Source: Monocercomonoides exilis (lineage: Eukaryota > Preaxostyla > Oxymonadida > Polymastigidae). From it: a stretch of DNA of 64,000 nucleotides. Positions 1 through 13,530 of the stretch are shown here, piece by piece. Positions within the stretch are counted from its first letter, which is position 1. Each line of letters opens with the position of its first letter. The notes under the pieces are model-generated. The model ran no database searches. It saw nothing but the letters and a program-made list of their open reading frames with translations, and had not been told where the DNA came from. A program made the position numbers and the translations under genes. Location of the stretch: positions 1,135,393 through 1,199,392 of the forward strand of contig LSRY02000031.1 in NCBI GenBank assembly GCA_001643675.2, given 5' to 3'.

Positions 1-1050
1 TTGTTGAATTTAGCATTGAAATCTCCTCATTTGCCGCTTTCATTTTTCTAATTTTTGAAATCGACTTTATAACCTTTAACAAATATATGTGAAGCACTTT
101 GTTGAATAAAAATTGCAGATACATTTTCAGTTATAAAAATGCTTCCAATATTTTTTTGTAAAAAATTTTGAATTAAAACGTTGTTATGGTTCGACACTTC
201 GATCCGAAAATTCCTGTTTTAGCTTTCATTTTTTTTCAAAAGAATATGAATGTAGTTCATTGCAATATGTGAGAAAAGTATGAAAGAGAATGAAGGGTTT
301 TTGATGGTTTATTTGTTTAAAAATATGATGAAATTGTTGATCGCGCGAATATTGCAGAATATATTTCTGTTGATTGATCAATCCCTCTGAATTCAAATTT
401 TGTTTCAAATATTTTGTAAAAATTTGCTTTGTATTGCACTAATTATCTAATATTATATTAATTAATTTATTTTATTTTTATCAAATGCATAAATTATTAA
501 AAGGATTTGAATACATTTTTTAAAGGTTTGGTTGAAAAATAAGACTTTAAAAAGTTGTGACTTGAAAATGTGATGAGACTTTTATATTTTTGGAATTACC
601 GTCTGAGAACGTTAATGATGGATTTTCTTGACTCTGACTTATTTAAATTTTTGAATATTTTTTGTTTTTGTGATTTTTGTTTTTCAAATAATATATTTTT
701 TTGATATTTTTCTTTTATCTTATGTTATTCGATTTGTAGGTTTTAAAAAAATAGAAATTATTTTGTAATTTATTGATTATTTTCATTTCATTTTGGAAAA
801 AAAGACAAAAGAAACACTCAGAAAGATAATTTTGGGATTTGATGATTTAATCAAAATTTTGATCGAAATGGAAAGCTTCAAGAAATAAAGATTAACAAGG
901 TTATGTTGAATAAATATAAAAAAATTAAAGCAGGAAAACAAATAAAACGAAAATATCAAGAATAATAATCTAATGAAAGGAAACACCAAAATATATTATT
1001 CTATGAAACAAAAAGATAAAATTCACTCTTAAAAAAATTCACCTTTGCGA
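1..1050. other. AT-rich intergenic region
   Basis: Very AT-rich sequence with many stops in all frames. I see no gene, tRNA or repeat array here. It lies downstream of the minus-strand transporter gene, so it holds that gene's 3' end. Confidence 0.5.
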
Positions 1051-2388
1051 CTATCGCGAATCTTCAGCTAAAAGCGGAATCCTTTCAATGCTTTCAGACT
1101 TCATCGAGGTATCTGGCCTATTTTCAGTCTCAGTTGGCTCGGAGTAATCAAACCAGTATTTCATTTTTATAACTCTGTTGTAGACAAGCATTGACAGCAC
1201 AAGAACAGCAAAGCCGCCTGCTTGCATGTATGACCAGTTGGTCCATTTTTCTCCATATTGCGGATGGCCCGAATAGTAAATAATCAGCTGGGTGACCCAA
1301 ATGAACAGCGTACGGAGAGCTTCAAAGATGGTTCTATGAACAGCTGTCAGCTCAGATGTGACAATCATCCCACCGTAGTTCAGAAGAAGGATTGAGATCC
1401 AATACAAACCGCTGAACGCCAACAGCTTCCCGCTTGTGCACACTCGGTAAAATGTATCGTGTGTGTTTTCATATCTTCCATTGTCCGAACCAGGGATGAA
1501 GTGGAAGATTGGAATGAAGCAGAAAATGCTAAGTATCATGCCCCAGAATCCTTCCATACCCACAACAACCAAAGGTGGTTGAGAAAGATCAGACAAAAGC
1601 AATTCTTCAACGATAATTTGAATTGCCTGAATCACTTGCGAGCCAATCACAAACATGCACCCCATTAATTGATATCCCCATCCTTTATATTCCGAGTCTT
1701 GATCATCATCTCCTCCAATGACTGATGCAACTCCAACGAGAACGAGTGCAGTGCAGCAAAGAGCAACACCAATCCACTCGAAAGGTCTCAATTTTCTATG
1801 TCTGAAGAAGACAGTTAAGATGGCACTGAAAATAACCATGCTTCCTCGAAGCATTTGCATCACGGACACCTTAATAAAAATTAACCCTGTTGTCATCAAC
1901 GTTGTAGCCAAAAGATCACATAATGCTGGAAGTGCGATCATAATTAAACCCTGAAAAAAAATGAAAAATGAAAATAATTTTAATAAAGCCTCGAAAAAAT
2001 AAAAAATATACGGTAACGTTGGATTTTTTATTTGTAGAAGAAGATGGAGATTGATCCCCTTCGTAACTATTGACTGAATAATCATTTGGATTTCTTTCAC
2101 GTTTTGTTGGAATAAGAAGTTCAGATATTTGATACCACGGATAGCATATGGACATGGCGAAGAACATGAGAATAGATTGGTACATTGCTTTGCTAAATTT
2201 TTTCACTTGGCCATCCATTCCAGGAGTTTTTGTGTCGAGCATAAGTTTTGCTGCAACCATCGTACCTGTTCCAAATATCATCATCAGGGCAACTCCAACA
2301 AAAGCCTAAATATGCATAATATATAGATGTTTGAATGCATTTTGAAATAAATGATTTGAACCTTTTTGGTGAATTTCTTTTGAGCCAT
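1051..2388 (-). CDS. SLC35F6-like drug/metabolite transporter
   Basis: Predicted multi-pass membrane transporter of the DMT/SLC35 superfamily, closest to SLC35F6. The substrate is not known from sequence. Three exons by GT-AG and phase: 2388-2362, 2305-2012 and 1950-1051, giving about 406 aa (human SLC35F6 is about 370). The start encodes MAQKKFTKK, and the first helix follows directly after the 56-bp intron 1. Family marks include a glycine-rich first helix (IFGTGTMVAAKL), LPALCDLLATTLM, and QMLRGSMVIFSA with the conserved Gln-Met-Leu-Arg-Gly. The C-terminal tail is polar and ends in an acidic, leucine-containing stretch (ERIPLLAEDSR) that could be a sorting signal (inference). It lies tail-to-head with RSP3 on the same strand, 117 bp away. 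Confidence 0.85.
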
Positions 2389-2505
2389 TTTTTGTTGATC
2401 AAGTACCGAAATAAACTTTTTCAGTGGTTGAAATACAATTGCAAAAATAGTTAATTATGTGTAAAAATAATATTCAAAAATTACTTGTTCAAACAAAAAT
2501 GTGTT

Positions 2506-5237
2506 CTATAATTTCTTCTTGGACATTCTTCCTTTCTTTTCTTTTAATTTACTATGCTTTTCCTCCTTTTCTTTTTCAATATGTTCCTTCATGGAACTAA
2601 CAGATGTTCGTAATGCGTCTTGTTCTAAAGTCCCTTCCTCTTCTCCTTCTCCTCCTTCACCTTCACCTTCACCTTCACCTTCACCGGCTGTCTGTTCTAA
2701 TTCTTCTGCATCAACCACTGCATCGAGTGGATCAACATCGGGTATTCCACGTGCTGCTCGCAATTCGATAGAAAATGCATTGGAAAACAGATCCTCTTCT
2801 GCCATTGCTTGTTGGTCAGCCATCTGAAATAGAAAAAGGAAAAGAAAAAAATGGGAGGAAGAGGAGGAAGATGAAGAAGAAAGAAGAAGAAACATAAAGT
2901 GTAATTATAAAAATTCAATGATTGATTGGAATAAAGCATTTCATTTGAAGAAAAGATTGAATAATGCAGTTTATAATGAAACAACAGGGGGAATAAATAT
3001 AAATGAAAAAATGAAGAAAAAAGAAATTAATAATAAAAAATAAATAAATAAATAAATAAATAAAATTTCTCATCCAGCAAGCACACCAATTGCAGCACAG
3101 CCGGCAGCCATCTCCCTCTCTCTTTCTTTGCTCTGATGTCTTCTCTCTGCAGCTCACTTCGGCTGAGCTGCTCGTGTGCTCGTTGAGCATCTGCTGCTTT
3201 GCGGGCTTCGAGACGCTCTTGTGCTTTCTGCTGGGCTTGGCGCATGAGATCTGAGAGAAATAGGAGAGGGAAGGAGAGAGGAGAGAGGAGAGAGGAGAGA
3301 GGAGAGAGGAGAGAGGAGAGAGGAGAGAGGAGAGAGGAGAGAGGAGAGAGGAGAGAGGAGAGAGGAGAGAGGAGAGAGGAGAGAGGAGAGAGGAGAGAGG
3401 AGAGAGGAGAGAGGAGAGAGGAGAGAGGAGAGAGGAGAGAGGAGAGAGGAGAGAGGAGAGAGGAGAGAGGAGAGAGGAGAGAGGAGAGAAGGTAAAAGGA
3501 AAAAAAAGAAAAGAGAGTGTTTTTATTGCAGTTAAAAAGAAGATTATTATAATAATAATTTTGCCATTAAAAAAGAAAAGAAAAGAAGCTTTCAAAGACA
3601 AACCAGCAGCCAAAGAGCGAGCGGTTTTCTTCTTTTCGATCTTTTCTGTGACTGAATTTTGCAGCCACGGCAGAAAAGTTGACTCAATTTGGTGTTTTGT
3701 GACAGTTGTGAATGGAATGGTTGAAGTGGAAGAGGAAGAGGAGGAAGAGGAAGAAGATGAAGCTGAAGAAGAGGAAGAGGAAGAAGAAGAAGAAGAAGAA
3801 GCAATTTGTGTCGCATGCTGATGAAACTTCTTCTGTGCAGCGATTCGAAGTGAGAGCATCTGCAATTGAAAATTTTATAAAATAAAATAAAAATAAATAG
3901 AAAATATCGATTAATCCACGATACACAGAGGACAATTGTGCAATGCAATAATCTCTCTGAAATAAAAAAAGCATTCAACGATTCAACACTCACTCTTTCT
4001 CTGTCTTTCTTAATTATTGTCTCCTCTTTTTTTTCTCTCTCTCTCTATCAATCAAACTGATATTCTTGCTTTGTGTTGCGACTGGATTCTCTTCTGAAGA
4101 ACTGCTGAATGAAGCATTTCTGCCTCTCTTTGTCTCTCTCTCCGCTCAAATTCCTGTTCTCTGCGCTGTGCTGAGTCTTCCCACCTCTCATTCTCAACAA
4201 GCTCTGCATTCCGAAGATGCTCATAGTTGTCCTTAATAATAATAATAGTTATAATTATGATTAATAATTATAATTGTTGAATTTTTGTGTGAAGAAATTC
4301 AGAAAAGAAGAATATGATTGTAGTAAATAATTCCATAAAATAAATGGAAAAAAAATTATTGGAAGTAAAACCCTTCTTTCTCTCAATCTGGCCAGCTGAA
4401 TGTCTTCTTCAAGTTCCAAATCAGCTTGCTGCAATGCTCTTCCAACCAAAATCTCTATAAATGGAACGACTTCATAATCAAAATCAAATAGTTCTTTGTC
4501 GTCCGTTTGTGTTGATTCATCTTGTCCGTATGGTGGAGGAACATATTCAGGCGTTGGTGGACGTTCAATTGGCGTTGGGGTAAGTTCGTCTCCTGGAATG
4601 ATTTCATAAACATCATCTTCAAGCTCATTGTTGTTAGTCTCCATCTCGCGTGAAGATGATAATGAAGAAGAAACGGATTGTCTCACAGCATTTCGCTCAA
4701 CTTTTTGCGTAAGAGAAGCTTATTATGCAGTTAATGAAATTTACAAATGTTTCATTTAATCAAAATTAAAATTTAAAAAAATATTACTAACATTTTCCGG
4801 TTGTTGAAGGCGAGCCTCTTGAACGAACATTGAGATTTGACTTTGGTTTCGTTGTTGAAGCCACTTTGCTACTGCGTGTCGCAAGAAATGAAGGTTGTTG
4901 CTTTCGTTCTGGTGCTTGGTGAACGAAAGATTTTTCGTGCAATTCTACGGGCTGAAATTTTGCAAAATATTTTGAAAAATAATCAATTCTTTAAAATCAT
5001 ATTTTCCATACTCTTGAATAAGTGTTTCCTCGATAGATACGAGGATCACTCATCATATTTTTTGGTTTTCTGGAATTTGAAAATTTTTAGCGTTTGTCAT
5101 GAAGAAAAAATATAACAAAAATAAAAAATTCTTGAAAATAAATTTCAATGAATATACTCATCGGGATTACGATAAGGAGCGAATCCTCCCACGGACCGCT
5201 TTGAACCTGAAGGTATTTGATTACTCATTGAGCCCAT
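2506..5237 (-). CDS. RSP3: radial spoke protein 3 (RSP3/RSPH3)
   Basis: Core stalk protein of the axonemal radial spoke in motile flagella. In other species RSP3 anchors protein kinase A. Eight exons fit in phase: 5237-5158, 5069-5012, 4951-4792, 4718-4372, 4231-4058, 3859-3604, 3250-3087 and 2823-2506, about 518 aa (Chlamydomonas RSP3 is 516). Family marks are RIYRGNTYS near the N terminus, ELFDFDYEVVPFIEILVG, the LEEDIQLARLRERR helix spliced to NYEHLRNAEL, and FLPWLQNSVTEK. A poly-Ser stretch sits in exon 6 and a Glu/Gly-rich stretch in exon 8. The exon 6-7 intron carries a 7-bp minisatellite. The last exon joins in phase after a 263-bp AT-rich intron and is the least certain part. The gene implies a flagellated cell. 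It is head-to-head with CDC48. Confidence 0.88.
3272..3488. repeat. 7-bp minisatellite (GAGAGGA)n in an RSP3 intron
   Basis: About 31 uninterrupted copies of a 7-bp purine unit on the plus strand, pyrimidine on the RSP3 sense strand. The array lies just upstream of the 3' splice site of the exon 6-7 intron. Apparent open frames across it (RGERREE-type peptides) are repeat artefacts. Confidence 0.95.
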
Positions 5238-5580
5238 ATTTAATTTTATCATCGAAATGAAACATCTTTGTTCAAAAACATTGCACTGTTGTGACAAGTT
5301 ACTTATCCGACATTTGTGATCTGTTCTAAATGGAAAAGTGAATAAAAAAATGAATGGATTGATCTATCCATTATTAAAGTGTTGATTATTGAGTAAATTC
5401 TTTTGATGGAACCAGCGAAAAACACGTTTGTCATTTTTCTTTTTTTGAAATGCTTAATAGCATTCTTATGTATTTGTTATTGACAAATGTTATGATCTGC
5501 GAAACTCTTCTTTTTGAAATAAATTTTTCTCCGTCTTGTCAATCCCCTTCGTTTGTCCATTTTGAAATGCTTGAATTTGT
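5238..5580. promoter_or_regulatory. divergent intergenic region between RSP3 and CDC48
   Basis: 343 bp separate the two start codons of a head-to-head pair, so both promoters must lie here or inside the genes. The stretch is AT-rich. I recognise no specific promoter element. Confidence 0.4.
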
Positions 5581-8118
<2,538 letters not shown>

Positions 8119-8572
8119 ATCTTTCAATATATATATTTTTTTGGCAAAAAAATTAATAATTATAATTTTTTTTATAAAAAAGAAAGAATTGAAAAGAAAA
8201 AGAAATATATAAATTTAATAACTGTTTGAGGGTGCGCGTGGAGGTGATAATTGTTTTTGTTCTATTTTGCAAACTTGTGGTTTTCCACATTGTTAATACG
8301 CAAATACTTTTTTGGATGCTTTTCAAACTGTTGAATTGAAATTGAATATTGTGATACTTTCATCATACATTTGGGCTTTTTTTTTCTTTTTAAGCGAAAG
8401 AAGGGGGAAAATAAATATTTTTTTAAAGTAGTTTCCCAATTAAAGTTTTATATGGAATAAAAACGAAAATAAATTGAAAACAAAAATAACTCAAAATTTG
8501 TAACTGAAATAACAATACGCAAAATTGAAATAAATATGAAAACGAATGATTTGAAAACGCATGAAGAGTGTC
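8119..8572. other. convergent 3' intergenic region
   Basis: 454 bp of AT-rich DNA between the stop codons of CDC48 (+) and the DnaJ gene (-). No gene or RNA is recognised. Confidence 0.5.
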
Positions 8573-9212
8573 TCACGTGCAATGAGTCACTGTTTTACAG
8601 TTTCCATGAGAATCACATTTTTTCGTTGAAACGCATTTTTTTCCAAATTTGCTTGCTTTATCAAAGCTTCCAAAAGGGAAGCTAGATCCTCCAAAGTTAA
8701 ATTGCGAACCTCCAAAAGAAAAATGAAATCCACCGAAATCAGCAAACGGATTTCCATTTCCAAATGGATTCCATTCTGAAAATGAATTTTCTTCTGAAAA
8801 TGAATTTATTTTTTCTGTTGATCCCGTTGCATCATATTGTTGACGAGAAGTAGGATTTGAAAGTACTTCATAAGCTTCGCATGATGTATTCAAAAATGTA
8901 ATTTTAAGTTTTATATGAATGAATAAATTTTCGCAGAAAAAACAAAAACGAACAAAAAATATATCATAAAAAGAAAATAATTAACAAAAAAAATTAAAGC
9001 AAACCATTTCCTATTTCTGCAAATTTCTCATTTGCATGCGGGTCATCCTTGTTTCTATCTGGATGCATTTTCAAAGACAATTTCCGATAAGCTTGTTTAA
9101 TCTCAGCTTGAGACGCTGTTTTTGGAACACCCAATACTTTATAAAGATCTTTTTTCTTTTCCGCTCTTGAAAGCCCAAATAATAAAACAAAAAGAAGTAA
9201 ATTAACAAGCAT
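8573..9212 (-). CDS. secretory-pathway DnaJ (Hsp40) protein
   Basis: J-domain co-chaperone that should stimulate a luminal Hsp70. Two exons, 9212-9005 and 8874-8573, give 169 aa. The intron has a GTTTGC donor and an AAG acceptor, and the joined frame reads [13 protein letters not shown], a typical J-domain helix III/IV region. Residues 1-17 form a hydrophobic signal peptide or signal anchor ([17 protein letters not shown]). HPD is at 50-52 in MHPDRN. A Gly/Phe-rich region (about 95-140) follows. The short C terminus has four cysteines (CVSTKKC, HGNC, HC) instead of the substrate-binding domains of type I/II proteins. No KDEL-type tail is visible, so residence in the ER is inferred from the signal alone. 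The ATG at 9212 is the only start that gives the signal peptide. Confidence 0.88.
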
Positions 9213-9448
9213 AAAATTACTGTAAAATAAATGCTTGTGATCTTATCCTGCAATAGTTTTATTGATGTTAATAAAAAATGTGATGAATGATTAATGACAA
9301 AACTTTTATGTTCACAAACAATAATAATAAAATAATTTTATGAATATTTTTCTTTTAACCATATTTATATTTTGATGTTTGTTTTTGTTATTTTGTTTAT
9401 AATTTTGTCTCTGATGCATCTATTAAACTAATTTTTCAAGATAAAAGC
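9213..9448. promoter_or_regulatory. divergent intergenic region, DnaJ / MPR-like gene
   Basis: 236 bp between opposing start codons of two secretory-pathway genes. The sequence is AT-rich and no motif is recognised with confidence. Confidence 0.35.
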
Positions 9449-10577
9449 ATGATTGTTTTATTGTTTTTGATAGGGATATGTAATGCGTTGTATCGAATTG
9501 ACGGACGTGAATACGACTTGACAAATCTTGCAAAATCTGGGTTTGTTACGCAATCATTTCTATGATTCTTAAATTTTAAAACGTATTCAGAACAGACTAT
9601 TATAAATATTCAGTTAATGATTCAACAGTTTTCTGGAACTTTCGTTCTGCAGTCAATCCACAAAAAATTGACTCTTGCTCAAATGAGGAGCAAACTTTTG
9701 TGGCATTACAGGTCAAAAATGCTTCAAATCCCACGCATCTCAAAAATGCAGAGCAATGCTGGCCGATTGCTCATACATTACCGGAACGAGTTGAAGTCAT
9801 TGGAAAACATGAAGGACTTCATTTTTATTGTATGTTATTGTGCCTTTTATATATTTTCATTTTATTTTGCTTTAAGATCATCACAACAGTGGAAATGGAG
9901 CATTTCACATATATCTCCGCTGCAATAAGAAGAAGCTGAGCATCGTTGGTTCAAAAATGTTTGGAGGGATATTTTTATTTGTTTTTATTTTTAACTATTT
10001 GAAACATGCACTATTGAAGATCCGAAGATGAGTGGAGTGTCGATTTTAACACGAAAAATGGATGCCCACTTCCCATTCCATTAAGCTTTGGAAGTGTTGC
10101 TCTGATCGTATTATCTTGTCTTCTTGCTCTTTATCTACTTGTTGGTATTTTCATACAAGTATGTCTGCTGCTTCGTTTTGAATTAAATAATTATGTTTTG
10201 TTTTAATTTTTTTTTTAAACTCATAGGCCGTGTTACATGGAAAGAGAGGACTAAAAATGCTTCCCAATTGGGAATTCTGGTCAATGTTGCCTGGGTTGGT
10301 GATGGTATGCTTATTTTTTAGAATTAATGAACAATTTATTTGAATGACAATAATGTTTTCTTATGAATATTACATATTTTTTCTTGATAAAAATGTTAAA
10401 AAAAAATTTCTAACATTTTATTTTTATTAGGACGCATTTCGATTTATGTTCTCGCCTTGCTTTGGAAAACGCAAAGATTATGTGGATATTGATAAAAATG
10501 CAACTCCAACACAAAATGTCCCTCCTTCAACAAATCCATATGATACAGCAGAAAGTGCTGAAATACATTCTTTATAA
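9449..10577 (+). CDS. cation-dependent mannose-6-phosphate-receptor-like / Atg27-like membrane protein
   Basis: Type I membrane protein with a luminal MRH-like domain, probably a sorting receptor in the late secretory pathway. Six exons in phase: 9449-9540, 9591-9829, 9877-9948, 10028-10158, 10227-10304 and 10431-10577, 252 aa. Residues 1-14 are a signal peptide (MIVLLFLIGICNAL). The luminal part has YRIDGREYDLTNLAKSG, paired cysteines, and ends FNTKNGCPLPIPLSFGS just before one membrane helix (about 158-178), the same order as in CD-MPR, Mrl1 and Atg27. The cytoplasmic tail begins with a basic stretch and holds a short NPYD, a possible endocytic signal (inference). I cannot tell from sequence whether it binds mannose 6-phosphate. 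No single long ORF shows this gene; it appears only after splicing. Confidence 0.75.
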
Positions 10578-10817
10578 ATATTGAATCGAATAAAACAAAT
10601 CTAACAGTAGTTTATGGTTGGTAATCAATAAATTTCGAAAATTTGCAAAAATCATGAAGTAATTCTTCTCTCATTTGTATATATTGCGCTTATCTTTAAA
10701 AATTGTTGCTTCTCATTATGTATATATAAAGGCTTAAAGTCTGCATCTTTGCATTCATTTCATTTTCATTTTAACATATCCAAGATGTTCGCATGTCTCC
10801 TTTCGTTTTGGCTTAAA
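10578..10817. other. convergent 3' intergenic region
   Basis: 240 bp between the stop codons of the MPR-like gene (+) and SWS1 (-). Nothing recognised. Confidence 0.5.
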
Positions 10818-11437
10818 TCATTCGAGCATTGCTTTTTCGTACATTTCCTCTGAAATAGGTTTCTTTGGGATACATCCCATTGCTTCGCCAAGGCAAGCAG
10901 CAAGTTGATGTTTACACTTGTTATTTTATTTAATGAAAAGTTTTAATAAAAAACAAATTAAAAAACCAACAAAATAAATTAAAAGATGGACTTCAAACTA
11001 ACGGTGATTCCTGCCTTAATATAACAGAAAACATAAATGACGGGCATGTGCAAAAATGAGTGAAACACAAATATTCTTCATTTTTCCCTTCCATCTGATT
11101 GAAATTTTTTAAATTTTCGTATAACAATTTAAGTAATGCAAACCTGATAAAATGATCTTCCTGAAGGGGCTAATAATTCTGTTATTTTACCTTCTTCTAA
11201 TATTGTTAATGCCTCCTGTGCAATTTTCTTGAAAATAAAGTAAAGCCTTTAAGTTTTAAATAAAACGAAGCAATCATATGTGATTTTGTCACAAATAACA
11301 AGTGAAATAAAAATAATATTGATATCTCTGAAGAAACAATGAATAAACCCCAAAAGAATCTCATTTGTTAAACATCCATCATTCTCTTTAATTTGTTGAA
11401 ATAATGCTCTTGCCGCAATTCCTACGATTGAATTCAT
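10818..11437 (-). CDS. ZSWIM7: SWS1/ZSWIM7, SWIM zinc-finger protein of the Shu complex
   Basis: In other eukaryotes SWS1/ZSWIM7 pairs with a Rad51 paralogue (SWSAP1 or Shu2 partners) and promotes Rad51 loading in homologous recombination and meiosis. Four exons in phase: 11437-11349, 11246-11144, 11094-10999 and 10916-10818, 128 aa (human is 140). The family line is clear: LYFIFKKIAQEALTILEEGK, then LLAPSGRSFYQ (compare SSPSGRRVYQ in human), then the SWIM motif CxC...CxH at Cys79, Cys81, Cys97 and His99, with the last pair on the next exon, followed by QLAACLGEAMG. The exon 1 start is chosen as the ATG that gives a short helix before ALFQQIKENDG; an upstream exon is possible. It is head-to-head with a DNA glycosylase-like gene. 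Confidence 0.87.
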
Positions 11438-11551
11438 AATTGCTATAATAGGTATCGAACGTTTGAAAGAAATTTGTTCTTTACAAGAAAAGCACACAAA
11501 AATAATTATTCGACAAAAATCATAAAAGATTTTATGGGGCAAATATTATGA
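11438..11551. promoter_or_regulatory. short divergent promoter region between two DNA-repair-type genes
   Basis: Only 114 bp lie between the start codons of SWS1 (-) and the HhH-GPD gene (+). A shared bidirectional promoter is likely. No motif identified. Confidence 0.35.
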
Positions 11552-12654
11552 ATGGCACAAAGTGATTTTCAGCTTACAAAGAAGATAAGAGAGGATTTTG
11601 AAAAAGCCAAAGAGTGTGAAAACTTTTAATGATAATTTTTTGTTTTGATATCGTAAATATATTAGATTTGCTGAAGTTTGTGAATCCTATTTTTGTGATA
11701 ATATTTAGCTTTTTTGAAGAGTACTCATAAAGAAGATATTGATTGGATAAAATCCAGAGTTTCATTGGTTGTTTCCTCTATTATGTGAGTAAGTGTTCAT
11801 GATTGTTCGGCTAGACCGAGGATTTTGATGATTTTTTTGATAATTACATTTATGTTATCATAGCTTCAGGATTCAGGTTTATGCGTATATTTCTTTTTTT
11901 AACTTTAAATTATGTGCAATTTTCTATTTTGAAAATGATTTTAGAGCCATGGTTGCTGCGAGAATTTCAAAAAAGTTATTTGAATGCAAAGGAGATATGG
12001 ACAAAATGAGAGAAATTTTCAAAAACGAGAAAAAACTTCAGGCCATTAAGGATGTGTGGGATATGAAAAAGGATTGGTCTAAAATAAGATCTGTTTGCTG
12101 TTTATTATCATATAAATACAGATATTTCCAAACTTAGACAATAACTGATGTAGATTCATTAAAGCAATTTCCACGAATTGGAGATATTGTTAAATATCAT
12201 CTTGCTCGTAACATTGGTTTATCTACATCTTGTTTTATTTTGTTTATTGTAAAATTTTTGAATGTTTTTTTTTCTAAAAAAAAACGGGATAATTCAGGAT
12301 TAATAAGCTGTGGAAAGCCAGATGTTCATCTTGTTAGATACTGTGAAGGTTATAATTGGTTTGTGATTTTATATAATAGAAGGCATTGAACTATTTTAAT
12401 TTTGCAATATTGAAAAAACACTTCAAGTGATGATCCTCATGTTCTGATTAATGCATTATCAAAAGAAGTTTGTTGAATTTTTCGTTTCAAAAAGAAGGTA
12501 TATATAAAGATTATTTGTAAAAATTTTTATATATCAAATAAAACAGGTGAACCTTCTGCCTGGAACTGTAGATTTTATACTTTGGATTTGGCTCAGCCAT
12601 GGAAAAGGAACAAAAAAAGCTGCATGTTGCAATGGGGGATATCCTCTTCGATAA
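11552..12654 (+). CDS. HhH-GPD superfamily DNA glycosylase-like protein
   Basis: Likely base-excision-repair glycosylase or a relative; the damaged base is unknown. Seven small exons fit in phase: 11552-11615, 11709-11784, 11945-12092, 12138-12216, 12298-12358, 12428-12467 and 12547-12654, 191 aa. The helix-hairpin-helix is LKQFPRIGDIVKYHLARNIG (about 104-123), with FPRIG in place of the usual LPGIG. It is followed by CGKPDVHLVR, in which Asp131 occupies the place of the catalytic aspartate of the superfamily, and by a C-terminal LPGTVDFILW. I see no four-cysteine iron-sulfur cluster of the EndoIII type. Exon 1 and its GTGAAA donor are the weakest call. The core from 12138 on is well supported. 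Confidence 0.72.
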
Positions 12655-12792
12655 ATTTAAGTATTCAAAAAATGCTACTTTATTCTTTTTTTTTTTAATA
12701 TAATAAAATATTTATTGATTTTTGTATAGTGAGTAATGGTAGAAAAGATTTTTTTTTTAATTTTTTATGTATATTTGGAGCAAAATTCTATC

Positions 12793-12828
<36 letters not shown>

Positions 12829-13235
12829 TTTTACTATCGTATCATTTCAAGTCTCACATTCTTATGGAGGAAAACATTCATAAAAATCAAAAATTATTGA
12901 ACAATATTTGATACACCAAAAATAACTCTAAGTCGAAAACTTTCATTCAAAGTCGAAAAAATTGCAAACGAAATCGAAAAACTTTCAAGAAAAGTCGGAA
13001 GTTAGAAAATTTTCAAAATTTCGACAAGTTGACAAAATTCAATAAAAGTCAAAAAACATTTTTGTTGTTGAAACATCAACGATACTTATTATTTTAATGA
13101 TTTTTCATCGCTTTTTCAATATGTTTTTGCGCTTCCTTTTGTTCGAGTGCAAATTTATAAACATGAGAAGAATTCTGACATAATCTTTTCTCATTTCAAT
13201 TGAATGTACACTTCTTTTCAGAAAATTTTACAAAT

Positions 13236-13278
<43 letters not shown>

Positions 13279-13530
13279 GGAACCAATTTTCTGAAGAATG
13301 ATGAGTGCAGTATTGGCTATCTTTTTTAGTGTTTTTTTATCATTAAATTCTCATCTCTTTCAAAATGAAGCAAATGTTTTAAGTCAAGTTTCGAATCGAT
13401 AAAAAAGTTTATGTTTGGTTCGATATTGTCAAAATTTGCAGAAAACTTATTCACAAATATTGTGAAAAATATTTGGGATATTCTTTTTTAAAATTATAAC
13501 TTTTTTCGCGGTGTTAATTTTTGTAAGGTT
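12655..13530. other. AT-rich intergenic region with homopolymer tracts
   Basis: No gene seen. It holds an A tract near 12800-12823 and a T tract of about 37 at 13239-13275. The open frame across the first A tract is low-complexity and not credible. Confidence 0.55.

Noticed and set aside
3199-3495. Plus-strand frame encoding an Arg/Glu repeat peptide
   Set aside because: It is the translated 7-bp minisatellite inside an RSP3 intron. Any frame of a 7-bp purine unit without stops gives such a peptide.
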